In this document: positions 51,281-60,063 of the stretch, piece after piece
Position numbering within the stretch: the stretch's first letter is position 1
How the letters are laid out: every line of letters starts with the position of its first letter
Origin: Acinetobacter sp. ANC 3832
Lineage (GTDB): Bacteria; Pseudomonadota; Gammaproteobacteria; Pseudomonadales; Moraxellaceae
Length of the DNA: 64,000 nt
Reading direction: 5' to 3'
Assembly: GCF_002135415.1 (NCBI RefSeq)
Contig: NZ_NEGJ01000004.1
Location: 124,001-188,000, forward strand
The notes under the pieces: model-generated
Database searches by the model: none
Told to the model about the DNA's origin: nothing
Seen by the model: only the letters and a program-made list of their open reading frames with translations
Position numbers and translations under genes: made by a program

Positions 51281-51676
51281 ATGAGTAAATCAATTGGCTT
51301 TTATTGCCCCCACTGTGGCATTCGTATGCATGTATCAAGTCGTAAAAGACCATCACCACTTCTACACGAACTCATTGTGTCTTGTCGCAATGACCAATGC
51401 CTTGCAAGTTTTGCAGCAAGTCTAGAAATGGTGCGACCAATACAAAACAGCATCAATCCAAATCCTGAAATAGAAACAGGACTCCCTCAGCACAAACGCC
51501 AATGGGAACACGAACTCGAACATCATTTAAAAAGTTTAGAAATACAAACCGAAATTGATGAACATCAAAAAAATTATGTTGAAGGCTTTATCTCTGCCCT
51601 ATTTCACTCATCAACAATTGACTTGACCAGAGCATCGACATATCGCAACCGCCTTCAACAAATTAAACTCTTATAG
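51281..51676 (+). CDS. Ogr/Delta-like zinc-finger late transcription activator
   Basis: 131 residues, longer than P2 Ogr (72). The N-terminus has the Ogr metal site: FYCPHCGIRMHVSSRKR, then SCRNDQCLASFAASLEMVR (CxxC ... CxxxxC). Ogr-type proteins bind dyads centred near -55 at late promoters. Three matching 27-bp palindromes occur upstream of this phage's late operons, making them its probable targets. The C-terminal half is an unassigned helical extension. Confidence 0.88.
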   Translation: MSKSIGFYCPHCGIRMHVSSRKRPSPLLHELIVSCRNDQCLASFAASLEMVRPIQNSINPNPEIETGLPQHKRQWEHELEHHLKSLEIQTEIDEHQKNYVEGFISALFHSSTIDLTRASTYRNRLQQIKLL

Positions 51677-51684
51677 GTTTTTAA

Positions 51685-54408
51685 ATGGATCTTCAACGTC
51701 GTATCGATGACAGACTCAACCAACTTTTTAACTTTAAAAGAGTCGGTGAATGGTATCGCCAAGGTCGGTGTCCAAACTGTAATGAAAAAGAACTCTACAC
51801 CCATGCAGAAACACCACGCATGGTGAAGTGTGGACGCATCAACAAATGTGGCTATGAAGAATACGTTAAAGACATCTGCGAAGAGTTTTTTAAAGATTGG
51901 TCAGAGTACCATCCAAGAACTGCAGAAAATCCAAATGCTGCAGCAGATGCATATTTAAAAGATGGACGTGGCTTCGACCTTAAAAACCTAAAAGGACGTT
52001 ACAGCCAAGAACTATACCAATCTCCAAAAAATAAAAGTCTGGTCAGTGCCACAGTACGCTTCCAACTAGCTGAAGGTATTTATTGGGAACGCATCATAGA
52101 CAGACCAGATCGTTTTGGTCGTCAGAAAGCCAATTTCATTGGCAAATGGACAGGCTTAGCATGGACAATCCATGAGTTGGACCAACTCTGCCATGCAGGT
52201 AGTATCTGGATCACAGAAGGCATCTTCAACAGCATTGCCCTGTCACAGTCTGAAATCATTAGCATCAGTAATATGAACAGTGGAAATTATCCAACGCAAA
52301 TGTTGGATGCCATTAATAAACGCTGTCATGAACTCAATAAAGATAAACCTCGTTTAGTTTGGGCTTTAGACAATGATCATGCAGGTAAAAAGTTCCTCAC
52401 CAAACACCACAAACAAGCAATAGATACAGGTTGGATCTCAACAGCTGCGCTCCCTCCTGTACCGATCAATGGCAAATCATTAGATTGGAATGACCTTTTC
52501 CAACGAGAACAACTAAACGAAAAAGACCAGGATAAATACCTCCATTACGGCAAGCTTCAAATTGTAGAAACACCTGAGGAAGCAGGACTACTCATCTACA
52601 ATTTTTATGGAAGTAACCTCAGTAAATTCTTTTTTAATCATCGCTTCCGCACCTACTGGTGGGAACTCGATTATGAAAAATACAACAAAGCCATTCAATA
52701 CGTGGAAGAAAGCCAACAAGAACAAATGCTCTCAGAAGAAGAAATTCGTATTAAGGCATTAAAAACCTGTTCATCAGCCAAAGAGATCTGCAATGCACAA
52801 CTAGAACCACTATATTTCCAACGCAATGAAATCACAGATGAATCATGGTACTACTTCCACCTACAAAGCCCGTGGGGCGAAACTAAAACGACCTTTACAG
52901 CAGAACACATGGCATCACGAAGCAAATTTAAACCCCGTGTCATGTCAGTGCTTTCAGGTGCAATGTGGACAGGTAGTGACCAACAACTCGAAACATTTAT
53001 TAAACGTAAAACTGAAAAATTACGTGAAGTAAAAACCATCGACTTCATTGGTTATAGCAAAGATTATCAAGCCTACATCTTTGATCAATACGCTGTGCAT
53101 AAAGGGCAAGTTATCCACAAAAATGAACATGATTTTTATAAAACAGGAAAAAAAGAGCTTAAATCCTTAGCCAATTCCCCTGTCATTCACCTCAATCCAA
53201 AGAAAGAATTTCAAGCCACATGGTGGAAAGACTTCTACTCATTAAATGGCGCAAATGGTTTAGTCATTCTTGCATGGTGGACAGGCACATATTTTGCCGA
53301 ACAAATTCGAGCACTCAACTCCTCATACCCATTCTTTGAGTTTGTCGGTCAAGCCGGTGCAGGTAAATCAACCCTACTCGAATTACTTTGGAAATTCAGT
53401 GGGCGTGAAGCCTATGAAGGTTTTGACCCAAATAAATCCACCAGTGTCGCAATCTATCGAAACTTCGCTCAAGCATCCAATATGCCCATAGTTCTCATTG
53501 AAGGAGATCGCAACGATCAAAATGGTAATGCCCAAAAAGCCAAGTTTAGTTGGGATGAACTCAAAGATGCATTTAACGGTCGAGCAATCCGTTCTAAAGG
53601 CTTAAAAACCGCAGGTAATGAAACGTATGAGCCACCATTCCGTGGTGCAATCATGATTAGCCAAAACACGCCCATTCAGGCCTCTGAAGCAATACTTTCC
53701 CGTACCTTGCACATTACAGTGACCACCAAAGGACATAATTTAGAAAAGAAACGAATTGCCGATCGTCTATCCCGAATTTCACTAGAAGACGCATGTACCT
53801 ACATGACGCATTGCTTAAAAAGTGAAGCCAAAATTATGCAAACATATACAGAAAATATCCAGGCACTCGAAGAAGAGTTTCATCAAAAAGGCATTACCCA
53901 TACCCGTATCGCTTTGTGTCACGCACAAGTATCAGCAATGCTCGATGCACTTGAGCAACACGTTTTAAAAGATGTGATAAATCTAGAAGAAATCTGCGAC
54001 GCAAAACGAATACTAGAAACAATGGCACGGGAACGTGTAGAACAACTGGGGAGTGATCATCCGATGGTACAACAGTTCTGGGATGCCTTTGAATATATGA
54101 ATGTCAGCCGTAGCGCATCATTTAATTTAAACCATCATGATCATGATGCCCAATGCATCGCAATCAATCTCAATGAAGTCTACAAAGTTGCAGCTCGAAA
54201 CTATCAATCACTGCCCGACATCAATGAAATGAGAACCTTACTACGCTCAAGTCGACGCTATAAATTTTTAGAAATGAATAAACCAGTGAAGTCCAAAAAC
54301 TTCCCTGCAGATGAAGTTAAAAATGCCACGTCTGATATCCGTGAACGTGTTGTGAAATGTTGGCTATTTACCAATCCTTATTATCAACCCAATACTACAT
54401 CCAAATAA
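51685..54408 (+). CDS. Phage primase-helicase (zinc ribbon, Toprim, P-loop ATPase)
   Basis: 907 residues. An N-terminal zinc ribbon (GRCPNCNEKE, then KCGRINKCGYEEY) is followed by a Toprim-like part with WITEGIFNSIAL and VWALDNDHAGKKF (about residue 227). The ATPase/helicase part contains Walker A GQAGAGKST at ~554-562, Walker B-like MPIVLIEGD and FRGAIMISQN. Such proteins start and unwind replication forks, as in P4-like elements. It replaces the rolling-circle gpA of true P2 phages. It begins 8 bp after the Ogr-like gene. Confidence 0.88.
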   Translation: MDLQRRIDDRLNQLFNFKRVGEWYRQGRCPNCNEKELYTHAETPRMVKCGRINKCGYEEYVKDICEEFFKDWSEYHPRTAENPNAAADAYLKDGRGFDLKNLKGRYSQELYQSPKNKSLVSATVRFQLAEGIYWERIIDRPDRFGRQKANFIGKWTGLAWTIHELDQLCHAGSIWITEGIFNSIALSQSEIISISNMNSGNYPTQMLDAINKRCHELNKDKPRLVWALDNDHAGKKFLTKHHKQAIDTGWISTAALPPVPINGKSLDWNDLFQREQLNEKDQDKYLHYGKLQIVETPEEAGLLIYNFYGSNLSKFFFNHRFRTYWWELDYEKYNKAIQYVEESQQEQMLSEEEIRIKALKTCSSAKEICNAQLEPLYFQRNEITDESWYYFHLQSPWGETKTTFTAEHMASRSKFKPRVMSVLSGAMWTGSDQQLETFIKRKTEKLREVKTIDFIGYSKDYQAYIFDQYAVHKGQVIHKNEHDFYKTGKKELKSLANSPVIHLNPKKEFQATWWKDFYSLNGANGLVILAWWTGTYFAEQIRALNSSYPFFEFVGQAGAGKSTLLELLWKFSGREAYEGFDPNKSTSVAIYRNFAQASNMPIVLIEGDRNDQNGNAQKAKFSWDELKDAFNGRAIRSKGLKTAGNETYEPPFRGAIMISQNTPIQASEAILSRTLHITVTTKGHNLEKKRIADRLSRISLEDACTYMTHCLKSEAKIMQTYTENIQALEEEFHQKGITHTRIALCHAQVSAMLDALEQHVLKDVINLEEICDAKRILETMARERVEQLGSDHPMVQQFWDAFEYMNVSRSASFNLNHHDHDAQCIAINLNEVYKVAARNYQSLPDINEMRTLLRSSRRYKFLEMNKPVKSKNFPADEVKNATSDIRERVVKCWLFTNPYYQPNTTSK

Positions 54409-54477
54409 TTTTTAAAGCGCACATACAGAAGCGGTCACTTCTGCATGTGCTACATCACTAAGTCTGAGGACTAAACA

Positions 54478-54732
54478 ATGCAAAATGATTCTAACGTAAA
54501 AAGAATACAACCTGAAACTTCTGTTTCAAATGCTGTGCTTACACCCCATCAAATTCATCCAAACTTTTTTAAAGTTGTAAAATACCGCCAAAGAGTCAAT
54601 CCTATTATTCAACCAAAATTCGAAGATGCCTTACCACTCTCTAAAAGAGAAATTGAACAGCGCCAAAAATGGATTGCTCGTCAGCTTTTGACATTAGCAA
54701 CAAATCCAAGCAATGCCGTATTGGGAGCATAA
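54478..54732 (+). CDS. Small hypothetical early protein
   Basis: 84 residues with FFKVVKYRQRVNPIIQPKFEDALPLSKREIEQRQKWIARQLLTLA, basic and helical. GAGGA before ATG 54478 is a good ribosome site. It is two bases from the next early gene. Family not recognised. Confidence 0.65.
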   Translation: MQNDSNVKRIQPETSVSNAVLTPHQIHPNFFKVVKYRQRVNPIIQPKFEDALPLSKREIEQRQKWIARQLLTLATNPSNAVLGA

Positions 54733-54734
54733 GA

Positions 54735-55022
54735 ATGTCAAAGAAAATTAAACCTTTTAGACAAACTCGTGGCGGTTGGTGGCCATGTGAAGAACAAGTG
54801 CTGATTTCAATGTTACAAGATCATTATCCAGTGAAATTTATTGCAGAAGTGCTAAATCGTGAAAGAATGGGAGTGCATGCAAAAATTGCAGTCATGCAAC
54901 GCCAAGAAGGAAAAAGAAAAGGCATTACAATTGAAGATAAATTTTTAAATCGGTCTAATATATCGGGTGCATTAATTGAAACAAATTTCCAAATTGAAAA
55001 AACATATCAAGGAGTCGCATAA
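54735..55022 (+). CDS. Small DNA-binding-like early protein
   Basis: 95 residues: TRGGWWPCEEQVLISMLQDHYPVKFIAEVLNRERMGVHAKIAVMQRQEG looks like a SANT/Myb-like or resolvase-type helix-turn-helix. It lies between two other small early genes with gaps of 2 bp. Function unknown, probably regulatory. Confidence 0.65.
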   Translation: MSKKIKPFRQTRGGWWPCEEQVLISMLQDHYPVKFIAEVLNRERMGVHAKIAVMQRQEGKRKGITIEDKFLNRSNISGALIETNFQIEKTYQGVA

Positions 55023-55024
55023 CA

Positions 55025-55306
55025 ATGGCTAAATTTGCACCAACAATGAATACATATCAAATGCTATTCATTCGCTATATGTCTCCTGTTATTTCACTGG
55101 AAACAGTAGTAAAAGACTACCTAGTGCATATGTCCATTGAACATGCAAAACGACTAGGCAGCAGACAAGAATTACCCTTTCCTGTTGCTCGTCTTGGTGA
55201 AAAAGGTAAAGCCAGTTGGGTCGTTAATCTTTCAGATTTAGCCGTGTATATCGATAAACAAACCGCTATTGCACAACAAGATCATAAAGCGATGCATAAC
55301 AATTAA
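55025..55306 (+). CDS. PrtN-family transcriptional activator
   Basis: 93 residues: YQMLFIRYMSPVISLETVVKDYLVHMSIEHAKRLGSRQELPFPVARLGEKGKASWVVNLSDLAVYIDKQTAIA follows the PrtN pattern (start LMxxYxxxxVIPLExVxxDYFxHL, then PFPVxR, then HLxDLAxYID). In Pseudomonas PrtN switches on pyocin genes after DNA damage. Last early gene before the integrase. Confidence 0.85.
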   Translation: MAKFAPTMNTYQMLFIRYMSPVISLETVVKDYLVHMSIEHAKRLGSRQELPFPVARLGEKGKASWVVNLSDLAVYIDKQTAIAQQDHKAMHNN

Positions 55307-55312
55307 ATTCAT

Positions 55313-55338
55313 AAGCCTCTATTTAGAGGCTTTAATTT
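55313..55338. terminator. Bidirectional terminator between the PrtN-like gene and the integrase
   Basis: Stem AAGCCTCTA / TAGAGGCTT with A/T runs on both sides. It overlaps the integrase stop codon (55319-55321). Confidence 0.82.
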
Positions 55339-56497
55339 TTCTAATGGGTGTATTTGCTGCATTTTCTATTGCTTCAGGGTAATCCAATACTTCCCTTCTA
55401 ATAATATCTAAATTCACATAACGCTTTAAGCTATTCCAATCATCATGCAAAGTGTATTGTTGAATCTGAGGAATAGTTTTCCCTTGCTCTGCTAAACGTG
55501 TAGCAGCTTCATGCCGAAGATCATGAAAATGTAAACCATCAATACCAAGGGCATTACGCAACCTTCGCCAATTTTTATCAATTGCTTCTGTTCTAAATGG
55601 CACTAAATACTGACCATCTCCACCACGCTGAAGCATTCGCTTTCTAACTTTGGGTTTAAGCAACTCTTTAATAATTAATTCCGCAGATTCAGATACGACA
55701 AACCACTTATCATTGCCTTTAGAACCATTCGGATGTTTTATTCCTTCTATAAACCATTTTTGATGATCTCTATCGTAATCTTTGATTTTTAAACGGACTA
55801 ATTCATTTAACCGACGCCCAGTGTAAATGCACAACCAAATAAGCAAATACATAGGTGCACCGACATAATGACTACCATAATTAAACTCATAAAAACTGGT
55901 GGTCGTCAGCTCTTGAAGTTCATTTGTAGTAGGCAGCCTATTTCGCTCTTCCGAATCACCAATAATTCGAGCTTTGCGTAAACCCTTTACTGCTTTTTCA
56001 TATTCCAAAATATCAATTTCAACTCCCCAAACTAAATCAGCATGATCCAAAACTGATTTAATACATTGAAATTCAAAATTGATTGTTGCACCCACTACAG
56101 GTGCTAACTCGAAACTATGATTACTGTAGCCCTGAGCCCGACGTTGAGCATGCTCACCAAAATTTGAACGTTTCAAGCTATCCAGTTGTAAATCTGCAAT
56201 ATCAAATTTTTGGATTTGCAAAAGCGTAAACTTCTTTGTTCTGCCATAATCAGTGACTTCAGACATATATTTAGAAATCGCATTCGCCAAAGACATCGAC
56301 AAAGATGGTTTATTATTTGACAAAAGCTCAGGATTCTTTTCTAATTTGTCTTCAATTTTTCTAATCCAGCTTTTCGCAAGCGTACGAGTGCTGAAAGTTT
56401 CAGTCTCGAAAAACTCAATTTCTTTCTTCCGAATTTTTATTACTGCTTTATAGCGGGTACCTTTAGTCTTCGACTTTAGCTCTGTGATATAACCCAT
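55319..56497 (-). CDS. Tyrosine-type phage integrase, dusA-specific family
   Basis: 392 residues with the four catalytic blocks: Arg228 in YTGRRLNEL, His325-x-x-Arg328 in FHDLRHEAATRL, His351 in LHDDWNSL and nucleophile Tyr360 in KRYVNL. An N-terminal arm-binding domain (KGTRYKAVIKIRKKEIEFFETETF) precedes a core-binding helical part. It lies 117 bp before dusA and reads away from it, next to the right att site, matching the family of integrases that target dusA in Acinetobacter and relatives. Confidence 0.96.
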   Translation of the reverse strand: MGYITELKSKTKGTRYKAVIKIRKKEIEFFETETFSTRTLAKSWIRKIEDKLEKNPELLSNNKPSLSMSLANAISKYMSEVTDYGRTKKFTLLQIQKFDIADLQLDSLKRSNFGEHAQRRAQGYSNHSFELAPVVGATINFEFQCIKSVLDHADLVWGVEIDILEYEKAVKGLRKARIIGDSEERNRLPTTNELQELTTTSFYEFNYGSHYVGAPMYLLIWLCIYTGRRLNELVRLKIKDYDRDHQKWFIEGIKHPNGSKGNDKWFVVSESAELIIKELLKPKVRKRMLQRGGDGQYLVPFRTEAIDKNWRRLRNALGIDGLHFHDLRHEAATRLAEQGKTIPQIQQYTLHDDWNSLKRYVNLDIIRREVLDYPEAIENAANTPIRKIKASK

Positions 56498-56526
56498 TTT
56501 GCTACTATTTTTTAAATGAAATAATT

Positions 56527-56546
56527 TAGTAGCAGTATAGTTGCAA
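56527..56546 (+). repeat. Candidate integrase arm-type site, right arm
   Basis: TAGTAGCA-N3-TAGTTGCAA, the same as 14934-14953 except for the 3-bp spacer, in the promoter region between int and dusA. Confidence 0.5.
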
Positions 56547-56614
56547 TTACATACATAAAATACTGGAAAGTTTGTAAATACGCATGAAAATTGCAGTAAT
56601 CAATAGGTGCCTAA

Positions 56615-57640
56615 ATGACTGATTTACAACAAAACGTAGATGTACCAAAGCTTCCACGTATTTCGGTTGCGCCTATGATGGATTGGACGACCAAAGACTA
56701 TCGTTTTTTTGCTCGTTTGTTTAATCCAAACGTGATTATGTACACTGAAATGGTGACGACAGGTGCAATCCTCTTTGGCGGAGCAAACCGTCATTTAGAT
56801 TACAATAATGAAGAGCATCCTATTGTGTTACAGCTTGGTGGGTCAAATCCGAAAGATCTAGCAGTATGTACAAAGATGGCACAAGATTGGGGCTATGACG
56901 AAGTTAACCTGAATGTCGGTTGCCCAAGTGACCGTGTGCAAAACAATAAAATTGGCGCATGTTTAATGGCTGAGCCAGACTTAGTAGCTGAATGCATTGC
57001 TGAAATGCGTAATGCGGTTGATATTCCAGTCACGGTAAAGCACCGTATTGGGATTGATAATATGCAGTCTTATGAAGAGATGTTGCATTTTGTCGATACA
57101 GTTGCAAAAACAGGCTGTGATAATTTTATCGTGCATGCACGCATTGCCCTGCTTCAAGGTTTATCACCAAAAGAAAATCGTGATGTTCCACCTTTACGCT
57201 ATGAAGATGTCTACCGTTTAAAAAAAGATCGTCCAATTTTACTGATTGAGATTAATGGCGGAATTAAAACCTTCGCTGAAACTCAAGAACATTTAAAACA
57301 TGTTGATGGTGTAATGATTGGTCGTGAGGCGTATCACAATCCATATTTATTGGCTGAGCTTGGGCAATTATGGAGTTTAGCAGCACCTGATCGTTTCGAC
57401 ATTATGGATCAAATGCTGCCATATATTGCTAAACGCATGGAAGAAGGCGCTCCGCTTTCCATTATTACGCGTCATATTCTGGGTTTATTCCAAAACTTAC
57501 CGGGCGCACGTAAATGGCGTCAGGCTTTAAGCGGTGGTAATGCTAAAACTTTTGCTGATGTTGAAAATGCCATCATGGGTATCAAAGAAGCGATTAAACG
57601 TACAGAAGATTACTTACTCGAAAAGTCGATAGTTGAATAG
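56615..57640 (+). CDS. dusA: tRNA-dihydrouridine(20/20a) synthase DusA, with element-supplied N-terminus
   Basis: 341 residues. From residue 14 the sequence is standard DusA: PRISVAPMMDWTTKDYRFFARL, TEMVTTGAILFGG, LNVGCPSDRVQNNKIGACLMAEP with the active-site Cys, FIVHARIALLQGLSPKENR, and GGIKTFAETQEHLKHVDGVMIGREAYHNP. It reduces U20 in tRNAs with FMN. The first 13 codons (MTDLQQNVDVPKL) come from the prophage, replacing MSSIHSLQ of the original start left at 14820. AGGTG at 56605 is the new ribosome site. Confidence 0.96.
   Translation: MTDLQQNVDVPKLPRISVAPMMDWTTKDYRFFARLFNPNVIMYTEMVTTGAILFGGANRHLDYNNEEHPIVLQLGGSNPKDLAVCTKMAQDWGYDEVNLNVGCPSDRVQNNKIGACLMAEPDLVAECIAEMRNAVDIPVTVKHRIGIDNMQSYEEMLHFVDTVAKTGCDNFIVHARIALLQGLSPKENRDVPPLRYEDVYRLKKDRPILLIEINGGIKTFAETQEHLKHVDGVMIGREAYHNPYLLAELGQLWSLAAPDRFDIMDQMLPYIAKRMEEGAPLSIITRHILGLFQNLPGARKWRQALSGGNAKTFADVENAIMGIKEAIKRTEDYLLEKSIVE
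56654..56688. repeat. attR (dusA core repeat, right copy)
   Basis: 29 bp identical to 14844-14872, then one mismatch (T for C at 56683), then TGGAC in both. It lies inside the intact dusA reading frame. Confidence 0.93.
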
Positions 57641-57695
57641 TCTGTTAAATGAAATATATTCATTCTTAGTATCTTTTTTCTAAACACTTGAACCC

Positions 57696-57723
57696 AAAAA
57701 GCGAGCAATTTAGCTCGCTTTTA
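57696..57723. terminator. Bidirectional terminator after dusA
   Basis: AAAGCGAGC / GCTCGCTTT stem with A and T runs on the two sides, between dusA and the convergent gene. Confidence 0.85.
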
Positions 57724-58230
57724 TATCTGATGGCAACCTTTCACCAGTCTACGTTTTTGAATATTTGTTGTGCAATGCCTTTTTTCTGTTTTGACATCAT
57801 AACGACTGGATATATATTTACCTGCAACGTCCTTACTCATACTTTGATTGTTTTTAAAATATGCAGTGACTGTACATCCTTGTTGATCAGGCGTTAGGAG
57901 TATTCTTTCGACGTACTTTCCATCAACTTTTAAGTCTGTATTGAGTTCTAAAACACGATTCATATTCTGAAAATCTTCAGATTCAGGAACACGTTGAATA
58001 TTATCAAAATTACATGCTTTTAAGACATCCTTTTTATACTGATACATCGCCCAGCCAAATAAAGAATGAGTATTATGAATCATATCATTCGCTTCATTAA
58101 CTTGTTTCATTGCTTTAAAGTACTGAGCAGTTGAATAAATATAATAACCAATACCTATAGCAAGCAAAATCATCACAGCAATTCTTGTAAAATCTACTTT
58201 ATGTCGATCATCTGGATTTATTGTTATCAT
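57721..58230 (-). CDS. Single-pass membrane hypothetical protein
   Basis: 169 residues. A short charged N-terminus is followed by one membrane helix (IAVMILLAIGIGYYIYSTA), then a periplasmic domain with four cysteines that may pair. The helix position is reminiscent of pilin-like proteins but no prepilin cleavage motif is seen. Not recognised. Confidence 0.7.
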   Translation of the reverse strand: MITINPDDRHKVDFTRIAVMILLAIGIGYYIYSTAQYFKAMKQVNEANDMIHNTHSLFGWAMYQYKKDVLKACNFDNIQRVPESEDFQNMNRVLELNTDLKVDGKYVERILLTPDQQGCTVTAYFKNNQSMSKDVAGKYISSRYDVKTEKRHCTTNIQKRRLVKGCHQI

Positions 58231-58355
58231 TTTTAGCCTTGTATTTATCTTTAGAGTTTCAAAGCCAATTCAGGAGATTAGACTTCTTACATAAAGCTTT
58301 TTTATTTCCCCTATTCAGAAAAATAAAAATCTTATGCAAGATGTCTATTCGATTT

Positions 58356-59120
58356 TTAAGATTTAATTTTATCTAACTTTTTCAATACTTCAGCCACAGC
58401 AATCATCGCAAAACTAGAAGTCACTACAACAGCTGAACCATATCCACCACAGCGTAATCCTGCATTTGCACAGACATCAGCACTGGAAAAAGGATTATCA
58501 ATTGAATACACACAGGTAATGCCAAATTTTTCTTTTGCTTTTTTACAGATACCTAGACCACGCAATTGTGTACGCAGTTTTGCCAACATCGGATCTTGCT
58601 CAGTTTTAGATAAATCAGCAACTCGGATTTTTAGAGGATCTAATTTTCCACCAGCTCCACCCGATACAATCAACGGAATTTTGTTAAAACGGCAATGCAA
58701 CATCAGCGCTAATTTCGCTTTGACATCATCAATGCAATCTAAAACGACATCTGGCATATTCGCCAAAATGTCTTTAACATTTTCAGGTGTCAAATAATCA
58801 TCGATCAAATTGATTTTAATTCGAGAATTAATTTGACGACAGCGCTCTGCCATTACTTCAATTTTTTCATACCCTAAAGTTGAAGTAATTGCAGGCAATT
58901 GACGATTAATATTCGATGCTGCAATTGAATCCATATCAACTAAAGTCAATTCAGCAATGCCTGTTCTTGCTAAAGCCTCTACAGCCCAAGAACCGACACC
59001 ACCGATACCAATAATCATGACATGACTTTTTTCATAATGTGCAAATGTATCATCACCATAAATTTTGGCAACACCTGCAAAACGGCGGTCATATTCATCA
59101 TCTTGGGGAAGTTCGTTCAT
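58356..59120 (-). CDS. tcdA: tRNA threonylcarbamoyladenosine dehydratase TcdA
   Basis: 254 residues of the E1-like/MoeB fold. The nucleotide site is MIIGIGGVGSWAVEALARTGI (about residue 33) with DMDSIAASNINRQLPA following, and VVLDCIDDVKAKLALM, then GGAGGKLDPLKIRVADLSKTEQDP are TcdA-specific. It cyclises t6A37 to ct6A in tRNAs. Formerly CsdL/YgdL. It stands alone between two hypotheticals. Confidence 0.95.
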   Translation of the reverse strand: MNELPQDDEYDRRFAGVAKIYGDDTFAHYEKSHVMIIGIGGVGSWAVEALARTGIAELTLVDMDSIAASNINRQLPAITSTLGYEKIEVMAERCRQINSRIKINLIDDYLTPENVKDILANMPDVVLDCIDDVKAKLALMLHCRFNKIPLIVSGGAGGKLDPLKIRVADLSKTEQDPMLAKLRTQLRGLGICKKAKEKFGITCVYSIDNPFSSADVCANAGLRCGGYGSAVVVTSSFAMIAVAEVLKKLDKIKS

Positions 59121-59192
59121 TCTCTATCTATCAAAAGCAAAAACAGTCGAATATATTTTAGCAAATTCGACATAATTGAAGAACACTTAAAA

Positions 59193-59960
59193 TCACCATG
59201 CTTTTGGAAATTGGATCGCATTGGCTTTATTTGAATTTAGCGTATAGGTTTTACGTTGATGAATCAATTTTATTTCTGAGTCAGATACTTTAGAAATAAA
59301 ATTTTGATATTCATATTTCACTTTCCACTCATAAGGCGTGGAATATTCTATTTGGGTATTCAATGTATACTCATCATGGCACTGCTCCCCTGCTTTTTTA
59401 TAATCTTCCTCAGAAAAACAAGCCCTAATCATTCGATACATCGACAAAGGAACATTTTGGAAAACCTGTTGATATTGCCCATTTGCTTTGAGCTGTAAAA
59501 AATCAGCGACTTCTTCATTCATTCCACCACCTGAATATCCCTCATTCCACTCTTGCACAATACCTACAGCATATGCTTTATCAGTGATTTTAAATAATTT
59601 TGGAAAAATAGATACATGATTAATCTCATCACCTTCATCGTATGATGCCCAACGTGGACGCTGTGTTTTAGGTTGATAATTAGAAAAATCCCATTGATTG
59701 AGCACTGTAAACATTTGCTTATTCTGTTCAATTTGGAACAGTTTTAAATTTGAAATGAGATAGTTTTGATTGGTTTTTTGCTTAACCTTATAAAATTTCC
59801 AATCATTTTTATTCCCACATTCTTTAGGTAGTTGCTGACACAGTTGTTGGCTCAACTGATTTGTTATTTGTTGTTTTTGAAAATTTAGAGTTTCAATCTG
59901 AGCAAAACTCAAACTAGGTAATATCGATACGATTAAAATGATACTTTGATTTCTGATCAT
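59193..59960 (-). CDS. Secreted hypothetical protein
   Basis: 255 residues with a signal peptide (MIRNQSIILIVSILPSLSFA, cut before QIET). The mature part is mainly beta with PRWASYDEGDEINHVSIFP and VQEWNEGYSGGGMNEEVADFLQL; cysteines include CQQLPKEC. It is likely periplasmic. No family recognised. Confidence 0.75.
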   Translation of the reverse strand: MIRNQSIILIVSILPSLSFAQIETLNFQKQQITNQLSQQLCQQLPKECGNKNDWKFYKVKQKTNQNYLISNLKLFQIEQNKQMFTVLNQWDFSNYQPKTQRPRWASYDEGDEINHVSIFPKLFKITDKAYAVGIVQEWNEGYSGGGMNEEVADFLQLKANGQYQQVFQNVPLSMYRMIRACFSEEDYKKAGEQCHDEYTLNTQIEYSTPYEWKVKYEYQNFISKVSDSEIKLIHQRKTYTLNSNKANAIQFPKAW

Positions 59961-60011
59961 ACGAATTCAGTCATTAAATACATTAATTCAATATGACGTA
60001 ATTTCCCTCAT

Positions 60012-60041
60012 AAAAAAAGCCCTGCATTATACGCAGGGCTT
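60012..60041 (-). terminator. Terminator after acnA
   Basis: AGCCCTGC / GCAGGGCT stem, followed by seven T on the minus strand, 23 bp after the aconitase stop. Confidence 0.9.
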
Positions 60042-60063
60042 GGAGAACCACATATTCAATCTT

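Larger units (their letters stand above)
14844..56682. mobile_element. P2-like prophage integrated in dusA, with arsenic-resistance and defence cargo
   Basis: About 41.8 kb bounded by the 29-bp att repeat, with the integrase adjacent to attR reading inward. The structural genes follow P2 order without a missing essential gene except no visible spanins and a split sheath. Early genes (repressor, antirepressor, Ogr-like activator, primase-helicase, PrtN-like) lie between the cargo and the integrase. Insertion replaces the first codons of dusA with element-encoded codons and keeps the frame. The structural set looks complete, so it may be inducible. Confidence 0.93.
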
